A stretch of DNA of 64,000 bases from Clavibacter michiganensis (lineage in GTDB: Bacteria > Actinomycetota > Actinomycetes > Actinomycetales > Microbacteriaceae). The position numbers and the translations under genes are program-made. Within the stretch, counting starts at the first letter, position 1. Every line of letters starts with the position of its first letter. The notes beneath the pieces are model-generated. The model was given only the letters and a program-made list of their open reading frames with translations. It did not search any database and was not told the DNA's origin. Location of the stretch: assembly GCA_002150995.1 (NCBI GenBank), contig MDHJ01000001.1:1302001-1366000 (forward strand), read 5' to 3'. Positions 28,156-36,504 of this stretch are shown one piece after another.

Positions 28156-29027
28156 CGTCGCCGCTGCCGCGCGTCGGCGTCGTCATCCTGAGCCAGGGCC
28201 GCCGGCCGGAGGGGCTCGCCGCCTCACTCGCGTCGGTGTTGCGGCAACGGGACGTCGTCACGGATGTGGTCGTGGTCGGCAACGGCTGGGACCCGGTCGG
28301 CCTGCCCGACGGCGTCCGCGGTCTGCACCTGCCCGCGAACGTAGGGATCCCCGCCGGTCGCAACGCGGGCGTCCCGAAGGTGGCGGGGGAGACCCTGTTC
28401 TTCCTCGACGACGACGAGACCGTGCCCAGCGCGACGTTCCTGGTCGACTGCCGGGCGCTCATGGCCCGCATGCCGGAGGTGGCGCTCATCCAGCCGCGCA
28501 TCGTCGACCCGACGGGCGCGGCCACGCCGCGGCGGTGGATCCCGCGCATCCGCAAGGGGGATGCCGCACGGTCCAGCGCCGTCATGTCGGTCCTGGAGGG
28601 GGCGGTCGTCGTGCGCCGCGACGCGTTCGAGGCGGCCGACGGATGGGCGGGCGCGTTCTTCTACGCCCACGAGGGGATCGAGCTGGCGTGGCGGGTCTGG
28701 GACCAGGGTCTGCGCGCCTGGTACGCCGGCGACCTGGTGGCGCACCATCCCGCGGTCGCCCCCACGCGCCACGCGGAGTACCACCGGCTCAACGCCCGCA
28801 ACCGCGTCTGGCTCGCGCGCCGGAACCTGCCCCTCCCGCTCGTGCCCGTGTACGTGGGGTCGTGGACCGCGGTGCAGCTGCTCCGCAGCGCTCGCCATCG
28901 CGACGGCCTCGGCACCTGGCTGCGCGGCTGGCGGGAGGGTTGGACGACGTCGCCCGGGCCACGCCGCCCCATGTCGTGGCGCACCGTCCTCCGCATGACG
29001 CGCGCGGGCAGGCCGCCCGTCATCTGA
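28152..29027 (+). CDS. Glycosyltransferase family 2
   Basis: A 291-aa soluble or peripheral GT-A glycosyltransferase. The opening VGVVILSQGRRPEGL, the acidic LFFLDDDETVP (about 85-95, DxD) and the later EGIELAWRVWDQG (acceptor or catalytic acid region) are typical of rhamnosyl/galactofuranosyl-type family-2 enzymes. The GTG start at 28152 overlaps the preceding stop as GTGA. Third gene of the operon; the sugar is not predictable. Confidence 0.87.
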   Translation: MTSPLPRVGVVILSQGRRPEGLAASLASVLRQRDVVTDVVVVGNGWDPVGLPDGVRGLHLPANVGIPAGRNAGVPKVAGETLFFLDDDETVPSATFLVDCRALMARMPEVALIQPRIVDPTGAATPRRWIPRIRKGDAARSSAVMSVLEGAVVVRRDAFEAADGWAGAFFYAHEGIELAWRVWDQGLRAWYAGDLVAHHPAVAPTRHAEYHRLNARNRVWLARRNLPLPLVPVYVGSWTAVQLLRSARHRDGLGTWLRGWREGWTTSPGPRRPMSWRTVLRMTRAGRPPVI

Positions 29028-29112
29028 TCGTGATGCGCGAACGCACGGTCACGATCGCACACCGTTCCACGCCCCCGGCCGGGGCTCGTCGGGAGCGGCC
29101 CCGAGCGCTGGC

Positions 29113-29118
29113 TACGGT
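29113..29118 (+). promoter_or_regulatory. -10 box (TACGGT), leaderless glycerophosphotransferase gene
   Basis: TACGGT exactly 6 bases before the ATG at 29125, with no ribosome site. Confidence 0.5.
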
Positions 29119-29124
29119 GGATGC

Positions 29125-30407
29125 ATGGGTCTCCTGAACGATGCGCGCCTCGCCGTGCGCGCTGTCCGCTCGCTGGTCCATCAGCGCCGTGCACGGGGGA
29201 CCCTGCAGCGGAAGCTCGCGCTCCGCGCCCCGTCGCCGACCGGCGAGTACCGCATCGCCGTGTACTTCGCCGACTCGGCCGTGAACATGTACCAGATCCG
29301 CCAGTGGTACCGCCCGCTGCTCGAGCTGGCCCGGACGCACCCGGTCGTCATCCTCAGCCGCCATCCCGGCGGTGCGAACGCCCTCCTCGACGAGAGCCCG
29401 CTGCCGGTCGAGTACGTGCGTCGCGTCGCCGACCTCGAGCGGGTCATCGCGGAGCAGGACATCCGCATCGTCCTGTACGTCAACCAGAACACGCGCAACT
29501 TCCAGATGATGCGGTACGGGCGCCGCTGGCACGTCTTCGTCAACCACGGCGAGTCCGACAAGATGTACATGACACGAACCAGTTCAAGGCCTACGACTAC
29601 AGCCTCATCGCCGGGGACGCGGCGCGCTCCCGGCTCGGCAAGGTCCTGTGGGACTACGACCTCGACCGCCGGGCCATCCCCATCGGCCGCCCGCAGGCGG
29701 ACCACTACTCCGGCGAGCTGCCCTACACCCCGGACGACCGCACGGTCGTGCTCTACGCGCCCACCTGGGAAGGGGACCGGCCCGCTGCCGCGTACGGCTC
29801 CATCGCCTCGCACGGCGTGCCCCTGGTCCGCGACCTGATCGCGACCGGCAGCCACCGCGTCGTCTACCGCCCGCACCCGCGATCCGGGGTGGTGGACCCC
29901 GAGTACGCGCGCGCGAACCGGGAGATCGCGGCGATGCTGGAGCGCGCGAACGCGGAGGACCCGGCGGCGCAGCACGTCGTGGACCGCTCACGGGAGCTCG
30001 CCTGGCAGCTGTCCGCGGCGGACCTCGCGATCGTCGACATCTCGGCCATGGTCTACGACCGCCTGGCCGCCGGTCGGCCGCTGATGGTCACGCGTCCCGT
30101 GCGACCCGAGGCGCAGATCGACACCGACGGCTACCTCTCCGATTGCGAGTGGCTGACGGCGGACGACGCGCACGGCATCGTCGCGCGGCTGGACGCGCTC
30201 CAGCACGACGCGGCGGCCGATCGGCGGCTTGCGGCGTGGGTGCGGCACTACTTCGGCGACACCGCACCGGGCGCGGCGACAGCGCGCTTCCACGCGGCCA
30301 TCGAGCACCTCATGGGGGAGTGGGACCGCCATGCCGCCCTGCACCTCCGCGACGCGACCACGGATCCGGGTGACGAGCAGGTCGACGACGAGGACGAGGA
30401 CGCCTGA
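29125..30407 (+). pseudogene. CDP-glycerol glycerophosphotransferase family protein (TagB/TagF-like), frameshifted
   Basis: A polyol-phosphate transferase of the kind that adds or polymerises glycerol- or ribitol-phosphate units in teichoic acids. The first 150 residues end at HVFVNHGESDKMYMT; the rest (NQFKAYDYSLIAGD onward) is in the next frame. One extra base at about 29571-29576 restores about 427 aa. The second half has the expected TVVLYAPTWEGD, HRVVYRPHP and DLAIVDISAMVYD segments. The C-terminus is acidic. It lacks N-terminal repeats, so the short TagB-like form is more likely than the long polymerase. Located in the glycopolymer locus. Confidence 0.82.
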
Positions 30408-30455
30408 CGCGACGCTCGGTGGTGTCGCCGTGGTCGACGCGCGCCGACGAGCGGC

Positions 30456-31205
30456 TCAGCGCTTGGCGGCCTTCTTCTCGGCGACGCGGATGACGCGGGG
30501 CTTCCGCTCCGGCACCGCGAGCTCCTCGGGGAACACGGCGGGAGCCGGACCGAACGCCTGACGCGAGCTGGCGACGATCTTGCCGCCGAGCATCCGGTTG
30601 CCGGCGCCGCCGATGACCGCGCCGATGCCGAACGGAACGGCCCGCCCGATGGCGCTCGCGCTCTGGTTGACGACGAAGCGCTTGATGAAGGCCCGCTTGA
30701 TGCGGTCCGCGATCGGCCCGATGGCGAAGGAGGGCAGCCCGGAGGTGATGGCCCGGCCCCAGTTGGCGTTGCGGTCGACGGGCTGGCCGGAGAACTGCCC
30801 GGTGAACTGCTGGATGACCTGGGCTCCCGGGGCCCCCAGCATCATCGTCATGACGAGCGCGCGGGCTCGGGCGGGATCCTCCACGGAGATGCCGTGGACC
30901 TCCGTGATGGACTGCGCGAAGAGGGCGCTCGCTTCGAGGAAGCCGGCCGTCTCGACGCCGGTGAGCGCGAGGGACACGCCCGTGCCGACGCCCGGGATGA
31001 CCGCGCTGGCACCGACCGCGGCACCGCCGGCGGTCACCGCCGCCAGGAACCGCTTCTCCAGGATGGCGATGATGCGGTCGGGCGACGCCTCCGGGTGCCG
31101 GGCGCGGATGGACCGGATGTGGGCGAGCACGACGGGCCGCTGCACGGACAGGAGACGATCGATGCCGGTGGCCACGGACGGGTCGAGCTCGGGAGCGTCG
31201 TTCAT
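30456..31205 (-). CDS. Hypothetical protein with glycine-rich hydrophobic segments
   Basis: 249 aa; not recognised. A charged N-terminal helix region (1-55) is followed by Gly/Ala-rich hydrophobic stretches around 57-82 (GGAAVGASAVIPGVGTGV) and 190-212 (GRAVPFGIGAVIGGAG), which resemble glycine-zipper or membrane-inserting segments, and a basic C-terminal tail. TAGGCT lies 6 bases before the ATG, predicting a leaderless transcript. It is convergent with the glycerophosphotransferase gene. No function is proposed. Confidence 0.72.
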   Translation of the reverse strand: MNDAPELDPSVATGIDRLLSVQRPVVLAHIRSIRARHPEASPDRIIAILEKRFLAAVTAGGAAVGASAVIPGVGTGVSLALTGVETAGFLEASALFAQSITEVHGISVEDPARARALVMTMMLGAPGAQVIQQFTGQFSGQPVDRNANWGRAITSGLPSFAIGPIADRIKRAFIKRFVVNQSASAIGRAVPFGIGAVIGGAGNRMLGGKIVASSRQAFGPAPAVFPEELAVPERKPRVIRVAEKKAAKR

Positions 31206-31211
31206 CCTCCG

Positions 31212-31217
31212 AGCCTA
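31212..31217 (-). promoter_or_regulatory. -10 box (TAGGCT) of leaderless hypothetical gene
   Basis: TAGGCT on the minus strand, 6 bases before the ATG at 31205. CGGAGG lies between the box and the start codon, but only the box fits a transcript that begins at the ATG. Confidence 0.5.
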
Positions 31218-31357
31218 CGCGCGGCCCCTGGGGGGTTCGTGCCCTCGTCGTCTCGCGGATCGTCGGTGGGCATCGCCCTATCCGGAGAAGAGCGGGCGCG
31301 GACAGTCGGGGCACCACGGCTCTGGTCATTCCTTCACGTGGCGGATAAGCATGTGCC

Positions 31358-31681
31358 ATGGTCACCCCCGTATCCGACGCCGCCGCCGAGTTCGGAGCGC
31401 GCGTGCGCGAACAGCGACAGCGCATCGGCATCAGCCAGGAGACGCTCGCCGAGCTCTCGGGCATCCACTGGACCGCGCTCGGCAAGATCGAGCGGGGCCA
31501 GCGCAACCCGAGCCTCCGCAACATCGTCAAGATCGCGAGCGGCCTCGACGTGGACGCCGGGATCCTGGTGACCGGGTTGACGGCGGACATGCTGCCGCAG
31601 GACGACGGCGACTCGCGCGCCGACCTCATCCGACTCGAGCGGGAGCGCGACCGCCGCGGCGACTCGCCCGTCAGAAGCTGA
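31358..31681 (+). CDS. XRE-family helix-turn-helix regulator
   Basis: A 107-aa small DNA-binding protein with one Cro/CI-type helix-turn-helix at about residues 12-66 (REQRQRIGISQETLAELSGI...LGKIERGQRNPSL). The remaining acidic/basic tail (75-107) has no known domain. It may control nearby genes or be a stand-alone regulator; its target is not known. The start codon could also be slightly upstream, since no ribosome site decides it. Its 3' end overlaps the next convergent gene by 11 bases. Confidence 0.85.
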   Translation: MVTPVSDAAAEFGARVREQRQRIGISQETLAELSGIHWTALGKIERGQRNPSLRNIVKIASGLDVDAGILVTGLTADMLPQDDGDSRADLIRLERERDRRGDSPVRS

Positions 31682-31982
31682 CCCGCCACAGGTACTCCCC
31701 TCCGTCCGGGCGGAACCAGCGGACCACCAGGACCGTGTCGAGGGCCAGGTCGTCGCCGCGGATGGTCGTCGAGAGGCGCTCTCCCGGGCGGACGGTGACG
31801 GGAGCCCGCGAGAGCATCGTGCCCGACCCAAGCAGGTGCAGCGAGATGGCGTGCAGCACCTCGTCGCCCACGTTGACGAGCGCGAACCGGGGGCGTTCCA
31901 GGGTGCGGTCGAAGTGCCAGGGCACGCGGTACGCGGGCTCGGGATCCGGACGGACGGGCAGGGGCGGGACGGGTCGCAGCAT
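31671..31982 (-). CDS. Small hypothetical protein
   Basis: 103 aa; not recognised. It lacks a signal peptide and membrane segments. Alternating hydrophobic/polar residues (RFALVNVGDEVLHAISLHLLG, then TTIRGDDLALDTVLVVRWFRPDG) suggest a small all-beta domain. TACCGT lies 6 bases before the ATG, which supports a real, leaderless gene. Its last codons overlap the end of the XRE gene on the other strand. Confidence 0.65.
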   Translation of the reverse strand: MLRPVPPLPVRPDPEPAYRVPWHFDRTLERPRFALVNVGDEVLHAISLHLLGSGTMLSRAPVTVRPGERLSTTIRGDDLALDTVLVVRWFRPDGGEYLWRVSF

Positions 31983-31988
31983 GCGTGC

Positions 31989-31994
31989 ACGGTA
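31989..31994 (-). promoter_or_regulatory. -10 box (TACCGT) of leaderless small gene
   Basis: TACCGT on the minus strand, 6 bases before the ATG at 31982. Confidence 0.45.
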
Positions 31995-32058
31995 GGGGCG
32001 GCGTGCGACGGGCGCGGTCGTGCGCCTGTGCAGGGGCGGTGCTGGGGAGGAGGGGATC

Positions 32059-32850
32059 TCAGCCGGCGGACGGGGCGGGCGGGCTCTTCGGGCCGTGGTC
32101 GGCGTTGTACGCGTCGACGACCTCGTCGATCGGGCCGTCCAGCACGAGCGCGCCCTTGTCGAGGTACAGGCCGCGCGTGCAGAACCGGCGGAGGTCCCGC
32201 TCGTTGTGCGACACGAAGAAGAGCGTGCGTCCCTCGGCCAGCATCTCCTCGATCCGGTGGTAGCACTTCTCCCGGAAGGAGCGGTCTCCCACCGCGAGGA
32301 CCTCGTCCACGAGGAGCACGGGCTCGTCGAGGCGCGAGATGACCGCGAACGCGATGCGCACCTTCATGCCGCTGGAGAGGTGCTTGTAGGGCGTGTCCAC
32401 GAAGTCCGGGATCTCCGCGAACGCGATGATCTCGTCGAACTGGGCGTCGATCTCCGCCTTGGACATGCCGTGGAGCCCGGCCGTGAGGTAGACGTTGTCG
32501 CGCACCGTGAGGTCGTTCACGAACCCGCCCGTGATCTCGATGAGCGGCGCGACGCCGGCGCGCACGTCGATGCGCCCCTCGTCGGCGATGAGCACCTCCG
32601 CCACGAGCTTCATCAGGGTGGACTTGCCCTGGCCGTTCCGCCCGACGACGCCGATCGCCTCTCCCGCGTGCACCTCGAAAGAGACGTGGCGCAGCGCCCA
32701 GAACTCGCCGGGCCGCGCGCGCCTCGTCGACCCGCCGAACAGGTCCTTGAAGCTCCGGCGCGCCTTGCGGTTGCGTCGGAAGCGGATGCCGGCGTCCTCG
32801 ACGGCGATGACGGGGGACGCGGTCCGCGCGTCCGTCGCTGCGGCGTCCAT
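32059..32850 (-). CDS. Polysaccharide/teichoic-acid ABC exporter, ATP-binding subunit (TagH/Wzt type)
   Basis: A 263-aa ATPase that powers export of an undecaprenyl-linked surface polymer. Walker A GRNGQGKST near 69-77, a Q-loop region PLIEITGGFVNDLTVRDN, signature HLSSGMKVR near 155, Walker B PVLLVDEVLAVGD and H-loop FFVSHNE are all present, in the form usual for TagH/Wzt/RfbE proteins. It ends without the extra C-terminal substrate domain of long Wzt. The stop of the permease gene overlaps its ATG by one base (TGATG). Confidence 0.93.
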   Translation of the reverse strand: MDAAATDARTASPVIAVEDAGIRFRRNRKARRSFKDLFGGSTRRARPGEFWALRHVSFEVHAGEAIGVVGRNGQGKSTLMKLVAEVLIADEGRIDVRAGVAPLIEITGGFVNDLTVRDNVYLTAGLHGMSKAEIDAQFDEIIAFAEIPDFVDTPYKHLSSGMKVRIAFAVISRLDEPVLLVDEVLAVGDRSFREKCYHRIEEMLAEGRTLFFVSHNERDLRRFCTRGLYLDKGALVLDGPIDEVVDAYNADHGPKSPPAPSAG

Positions 32851-33667
32851 CAGATCTCCTTCAGCACGGAGGGGAGGGAGCGGCGGAACACGAGGGCGCC
32901 GATCGCGAGGAGGACGGCGGAGATGAGCGCGCTGACGCCCACCGCGTACCAGTCGAGCTCGGCGGGGAAGAACGCGGAGCGGTAGATGCCGAAGATCCCC
33001 GTGAGCGGGTTCAGCGCGGCCCAGGGGTGGAGCTCCGCAGGCAGGTCGCGGGAGGAGTAGACGATGGGGGAGGCGTAGAAGAGGAACCGGAGCACGAGCT
33101 TCACGGCGCGCTCGAGATCGCGGAAGAACACCACGAGCGGCGAGACGATGAGCCCGATCCCGAGCAGCAGCGCCGCCTGGATGAGGACCGCCAGGGGGAA
33201 CAGCAGCACGTGCACGTCGAGACGTGCGCCGGCGACGACCGCGAACACGGCGAGCACGGGCAGGCTCGCCACGAACTCGAACCCCTTCGCGAACACGAGG
33301 CGGAGGACCCAGATGGTGCGCGGGATCCGCGTCGAGCGCACCAGCTTCGCCTGGGAGCTGAACGCCTTCGTGAAGTCGCTCGTCGCTCCCGTGAACCACA
33401 TCCACGGCAGCAGCGCCGCGAGCAGGAACACGATGTACGGCTCCTCGCCGACGTCGCGGGAGAAGACCACCGTGAAGACGAACCAGTAGATGCCCGACAT
33501 CACCAGCGGGTCGAGGATCGACCAGAACCAGCCGAGCGCGCTCGTCGAGTACCGGACCTTCAGGTCGCGGGTGGTGAGCAGCCAGAGCGATCGGCGGTAG
33601 CGCGCCGCGGGGTACGCGATGCGCGACCGGGGCGGGCGGCATCGGGCACGGCGGGGATCCTCTGCAT
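32850..33667 (-). pseudogene. Polysaccharide/teichoic-acid ABC exporter permease (TagG/Wzm type), frameshifted
   Basis: A six-segment ABC-2 permease paired with the TagH-type ATPase. The intact part (RYRRSLWLLTTRDLKVRYSTS... to the stop at 32850) has no start codon in frame until residue 56 and meets a stop upstream. The start is in the neighbouring frame: MQRIPAVPDAARPGRA from 33667. One extra base between 33620 and 33621 joins them (RA then IAYPAARY) into about 272 aa. The joining point is inferred from reading frames alone. An ATG 6 bases earlier (33673) is also possible. Confidence 0.8.
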
Positions 33668-33685
33668 CAGCATCCCCGAGGCGGT

Positions 33686-34378
33686 CTAGACGAAGAGGTT
33701 GGCCCTCTCGAGGTCCTCCGCGAAGTCGACCTCGACCGCGTACAGGTCGGAGATGTCTACCGGTTCGACGAGCAGGGAGTCCTGCTCGATCGCCAACTCT
33801 ATTCCACGCTCGAAGTAGTCCTGGTCGGCGACGCGGGCGAGCTGGCGGATGAGGACCGCCTTGTCGGCGCGCGAGACGTAGTTGATCCCGACCGCCTCGC
33901 CGAGGCCGCCCTTCACCGTCTTGGACAGCTCGCGGATGTAGCCCTCGGGGCTGGTCGTGTACTTGACCTCCTCGTCGGACACGCGGGAGGTGTTCACCGT
34001 CACGAAGGACTGGTCGCGCGCGATCATCGCCGCGGCACGGCGCAGGATCATCGGGTCGAAGACGACGTCGCCGTTCATCCAGAGGACGCCGCCGGGCGCG
34101 GACGCGCGGAGGGCGCGGAGCAGGCTCTTCGACGTGTTCGTCTGGTCGTACTGCTCGTTGTAGATGTAGTCGGCGTCCGGGAACGCGTCGATGATGTGGT
34201 CGAGCTTGTAGCCGACCACGATGCTGACCTTGGCGTCCTCGCCGAGGCCGAAGCGGATGTTGTCGAACTGCTGGCCCATGATGGTGCGGCCGTCGCTGAG
34301 CTCGGTGAGGGGCTTGGGGAGGCTGCGGCCGAGACGGCTGCCCATGCCTGCCGCCAGGATGACTACCTGCGTGGTCAC
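33686..34378 (-). CDS. Sugar/alcohol-phosphate nucleotidyltransferase (cytidylyltransferase-like)
   Basis: A 230-aa nucleotidyltransferase with the signature LAAGMGSRLGRSLPKPL (8-24) and a metal-binding MNGDVVFD near 100. It resembles phosphocholine and inositol-1-phosphate cytidylyltransferases (LicC/IPCT type), so it may make a CDP-alcohol; glycerol-3-phosphate, ribitol-5-phosphate or inositol-phosphate are possible substrates. The GTG start at 34378 has GGAGA 4 bases upstream. It is the first gene of the exporter operon and would supply donor for the CDP-alcohol and glycerophosphate transferases nearby. Confidence 0.87.
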   Translation of the reverse strand: MTTQVVILAAGMGSRLGRSLPKPLTELSDGRTIMGQQFDNIRFGLGEDAKVSIVVGYKLDHIIDAFPDADYIYNEQYDQTNTSKSLLRALRASAPGGVLWMNGDVVFDPMILRRAAAMIARDQSFVTVNTSRVSDEEVKYTTSPEGYIRELSKTVKGGLGEAVGINYVSRADKAVLIRQLARVADQDYFERGIELAIEQDSLLVEPVDISDLYAVEVDFAEDLERANLFV

Positions 34379-34558
34379 GTGTTCTCCGTTCGATGCGGGG
34401 TGCCGAGTGCTACCGGGATCCCTCGGGGTCGAGGGTTCGCCGGGACTTCACCCGCGGGTTTCCTGATCGACACTCCGTCATGCCTCCCCCATCGTAGGCC
34501 GCGGGTGAGGAAATAGGTGGTAGAAGGGGGCGGGTCGTGTCCCTTTCGTGATGATCGT

Positions 34559-34580
34559 CGCCCGGCGTCGGCGCCGGGCG
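34559..34580. terminator. 9-bp hairpin in divergent intergenic region
   Basis: CGCCCGGCG and CGCCGGGCG pair around TCGG. It lies between the cytidylyltransferase (-) and the ABC ATPase (+) genes. It may be an insulating terminator or an operator; function uncertain. Confidence 0.35.
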
Positions 34581-34644
34581 GACCGGTGCCGGGACCGGGC
34601 GCGACGGCCCTCGGGGTCCGCATCGGCCCGGAGGGGCGCCTTGG

Positions 34645-34650
34645 TAACGT
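34645..34650 (+). promoter_or_regulatory. -10 box (TAACGT) of leaderless ABC ATPase gene
   Basis: TAACGT exactly 6 bases before the GTG at 34657; no ribosome site. Confidence 0.5.
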
Positions 34651-34656
34651 GGGGCC

Positions 34657-36504
34657 GTGACCGACGAGCCCGACGAGACGACCCCGCCCGACGCCGCGTC
34701 CGATGCCCAGGCGGAGTCCGGGAACGGGGTCGTGCAGGGAGCGCCGACGGACGCCCTCGAGCGCCCGACCGACGAGGGCGGGACCGGTCCCGATCCCCTC
34801 GGCGACCCGGTCGCACCGGCTGCCGTCCCGCGCGCGCCCCGGCCCGGTCAGCGCGTGCCGCGGCGCGCCACGGCACCCTCGCCGCGGACGGCGCCGGCCG
34901 TCGTCGTCGCGCCCACGCCTCCGCGGACCAAGGCCGCCGCAGTCGTCGCGAGGTCCGTGCGCCCGGCCCCGGCCCCGGGCGACGGTGACGACGGTGCGGA
35001 TCCGACCGCGGCGACGCCGTCCCGCTCGCCGCGGGTGCGCCGCCGCACACGCGCGCAGCGCCCGGCGGGGAGCGCCGAGGCCGCCGAGGCTCCCGAAGCG
35101 CAGGACCCGATCGACGTCGCCGCCGACGACCGTGCGCCGGAGCCCGATCGCTCCACTCCGGATGCCGAGTTCGCGGTGCCGGTGCCGGCCGCCGCGCCGC
35201 AGGCCGACGAGGCTCCGGACGACGGCGTCGACGGACTCCGTGGGCTGCTCGCCGAGGCCTCTGCCGATCCCGAGGCCGACGGCCAGGCAGGGACGCGCCC
35301 CGACCGTTCGCCGCAGGCGTCCGCCACGACCGGCGTCTCGACCGAGGTCGACCCGGCCGAGCACGCAGAGGATCTGGCGCGAGAGGTGGAAGCGCACTCC
35401 GCGGATGATCCCCGCTCCGTTCCGGAGGAGGGGGTCGGGCCGGAGGACGACGTCGCGCCAGAGGACGACGTCGCGCCAGAGGACGGCACGCGGATCGAGG
35501 AGGATGCGGGGCGAGTCGCGCCTGCGGGTCCCGCCGACGCCGAGCCCGACGCCGCTCGACCGGCGGCGGCCGAGCCGGTCGCCGTCGAGCCGGCCGCCGT
35601 CGAGCCCCCGGCCGCACAGCCGGTCACGGTACGCACCGACAGCCTCACCTCCCCGCGCCCGACGCGTCCCGACCTTCCCGGGGTCCGCGAGACCGCGCTC
35701 ACCCCCTCCGTCCGCGGCGACCGCGCCGCGGCTCCGGAGCTGGGGGAGGACGTCCTCGTCATCCAGGGCCTCACCAAGAGGTTCGACGAGAAGGTCGCCG
35801 TCGACGACATCGCGCTCACGGTGCGCGCCGGATCGTTCTACGGGATCGTCGGCCCCAACGGCGCCGGCAAGACCACGACCATGTCGATGGTGACCGGCCT
35901 GCTGCGTCCCGACGGCGGCACCGTGACCGTGAACGGCATCGACGTCTGGCGCGACCCTCTCGCCGCCAAGCGCAGCATCGGCGTCCTGCCGGACCGGCTC
36001 CGCCTCTTCGACCGCCTCACCGGCGCCCAGCTCCTGCACTACTCCGGGGCCCTCCGCGGGCTCGACGACGCGGAGATCCGCAGCCGGGCGGCTGACCTCG
36101 TCGAGGCCTTCGGCCTGGAGGACGCCGTCGGCCGGCTCGTCACCGACTACTCCGCCGGCATGGCCAAGAAGGTCGCGCTCGCCTGCGCCATGATCCACTC
36201 GCCGCGCATGCTCGTGCTCGACGAGCCGTTCGAGTCGGTCGACCCCGTCTCGGCGGCGAACGTCGTGGAGATCCTGCAGGACTACGTGGCGCACGGCGGC
36301 ACCGTCGTGCTGTCGAGCCACGGCATGGACTTCATCCAGCGGATCTGCGACCACGTGGCGATCATCGTCAACGGCCGGGTGCTGGCCGCGGGCACCATGG
36401 ACGAGGTCCGGGCGGGACGCTCCCTGGAGGAGCGCTTCGTGGCGCTGGCCGGCGGACGCCGCACGGCGGAGGGGTTCTCGTGGTTGCACTCGTTCTCCGA
36501 CTGA
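34657..36504 (+). CDS. ABC transporter ATPase with ~360-residue disordered N-terminal extension
   Basis: 615 aa. The first ~360 residues are Pro/Ala/Asp/Glu-rich, with two basic patches and repeated EDDVAP and AVEP units, and look disordered. A single ABC ATPase follows: Walker A GPNGAGKTTT near 403-412, signature YSAGMAKKVALA (Ala in place of the usual Gly after Ser), Walker B MLVLDEPFESVD and H-loop VVLSSHG. ATPases of this group are normally 240-320 aa, so the extension is unusual. The GTG start fits a leaderless transcript. The 3' end overlaps the permease gene by 25 bases. Substrate unknown. Confidence 0.88.
   Translation: MTDEPDETTPPDAASDAQAESGNGVVQGAPTDALERPTDEGGTGPDPLGDPVAPAAVPRAPRPGQRVPRRATAPSPRTAPAVVVAPTPPRTKAAAVVARSVRPAPAPGDGDDGADPTAATPSRSPRVRRRTRAQRPAGSAEAAEAPEAQDPIDVAADDRAPEPDRSTPDAEFAVPVPAAAPQADEAPDDGVDGLRGLLAEASADPEADGQAGTRPDRSPQASATTGVSTEVDPAEHAEDLAREVEAHSADDPRSVPEEGVGPEDDVAPEDDVAPEDGTRIEEDAGRVAPAGPADAEPDAARPAAAEPVAVEPAAVEPPAAQPVTVRTDSLTSPRPTRPDLPGVRETALTPSVRGDRAAAPELGEDVLVIQGLTKRFDEKVAVDDIALTVRAGSFYGIVGPNGAGKTTTMSMVTGLLRPDGGTVTVNGIDVWRDPLAAKRSIGVLPDRLRLFDRLTGAQLLHYSGALRGLDDAEIRSRAADLVEAFGLEDAVGRLVTDYSAGMAKKVALACAMIHSPRMLVLDEPFESVDPVSAANVVEILQDYVAHGGTVVLSSHGMDFIQRICDHVAIIVNGRVLAAGTMDEVRAGRSLEERFVALAGGRRTAEGFSWLHSFSD
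35443..35478 (+). repeat. 18-bp tandem repeat in ABC ATPase extension
   Basis: Two identical 18-base units (GAGGACGACGTCGCGCCA), followed by the first 8 bases of a third, encoding EDDVAP twice and then ED. Confidence 0.9.

Noticed and set aside
31351-31353. ATG seven bases before the XRE gene start
   Set aside because: It is in another frame and would give no recognisable protein.
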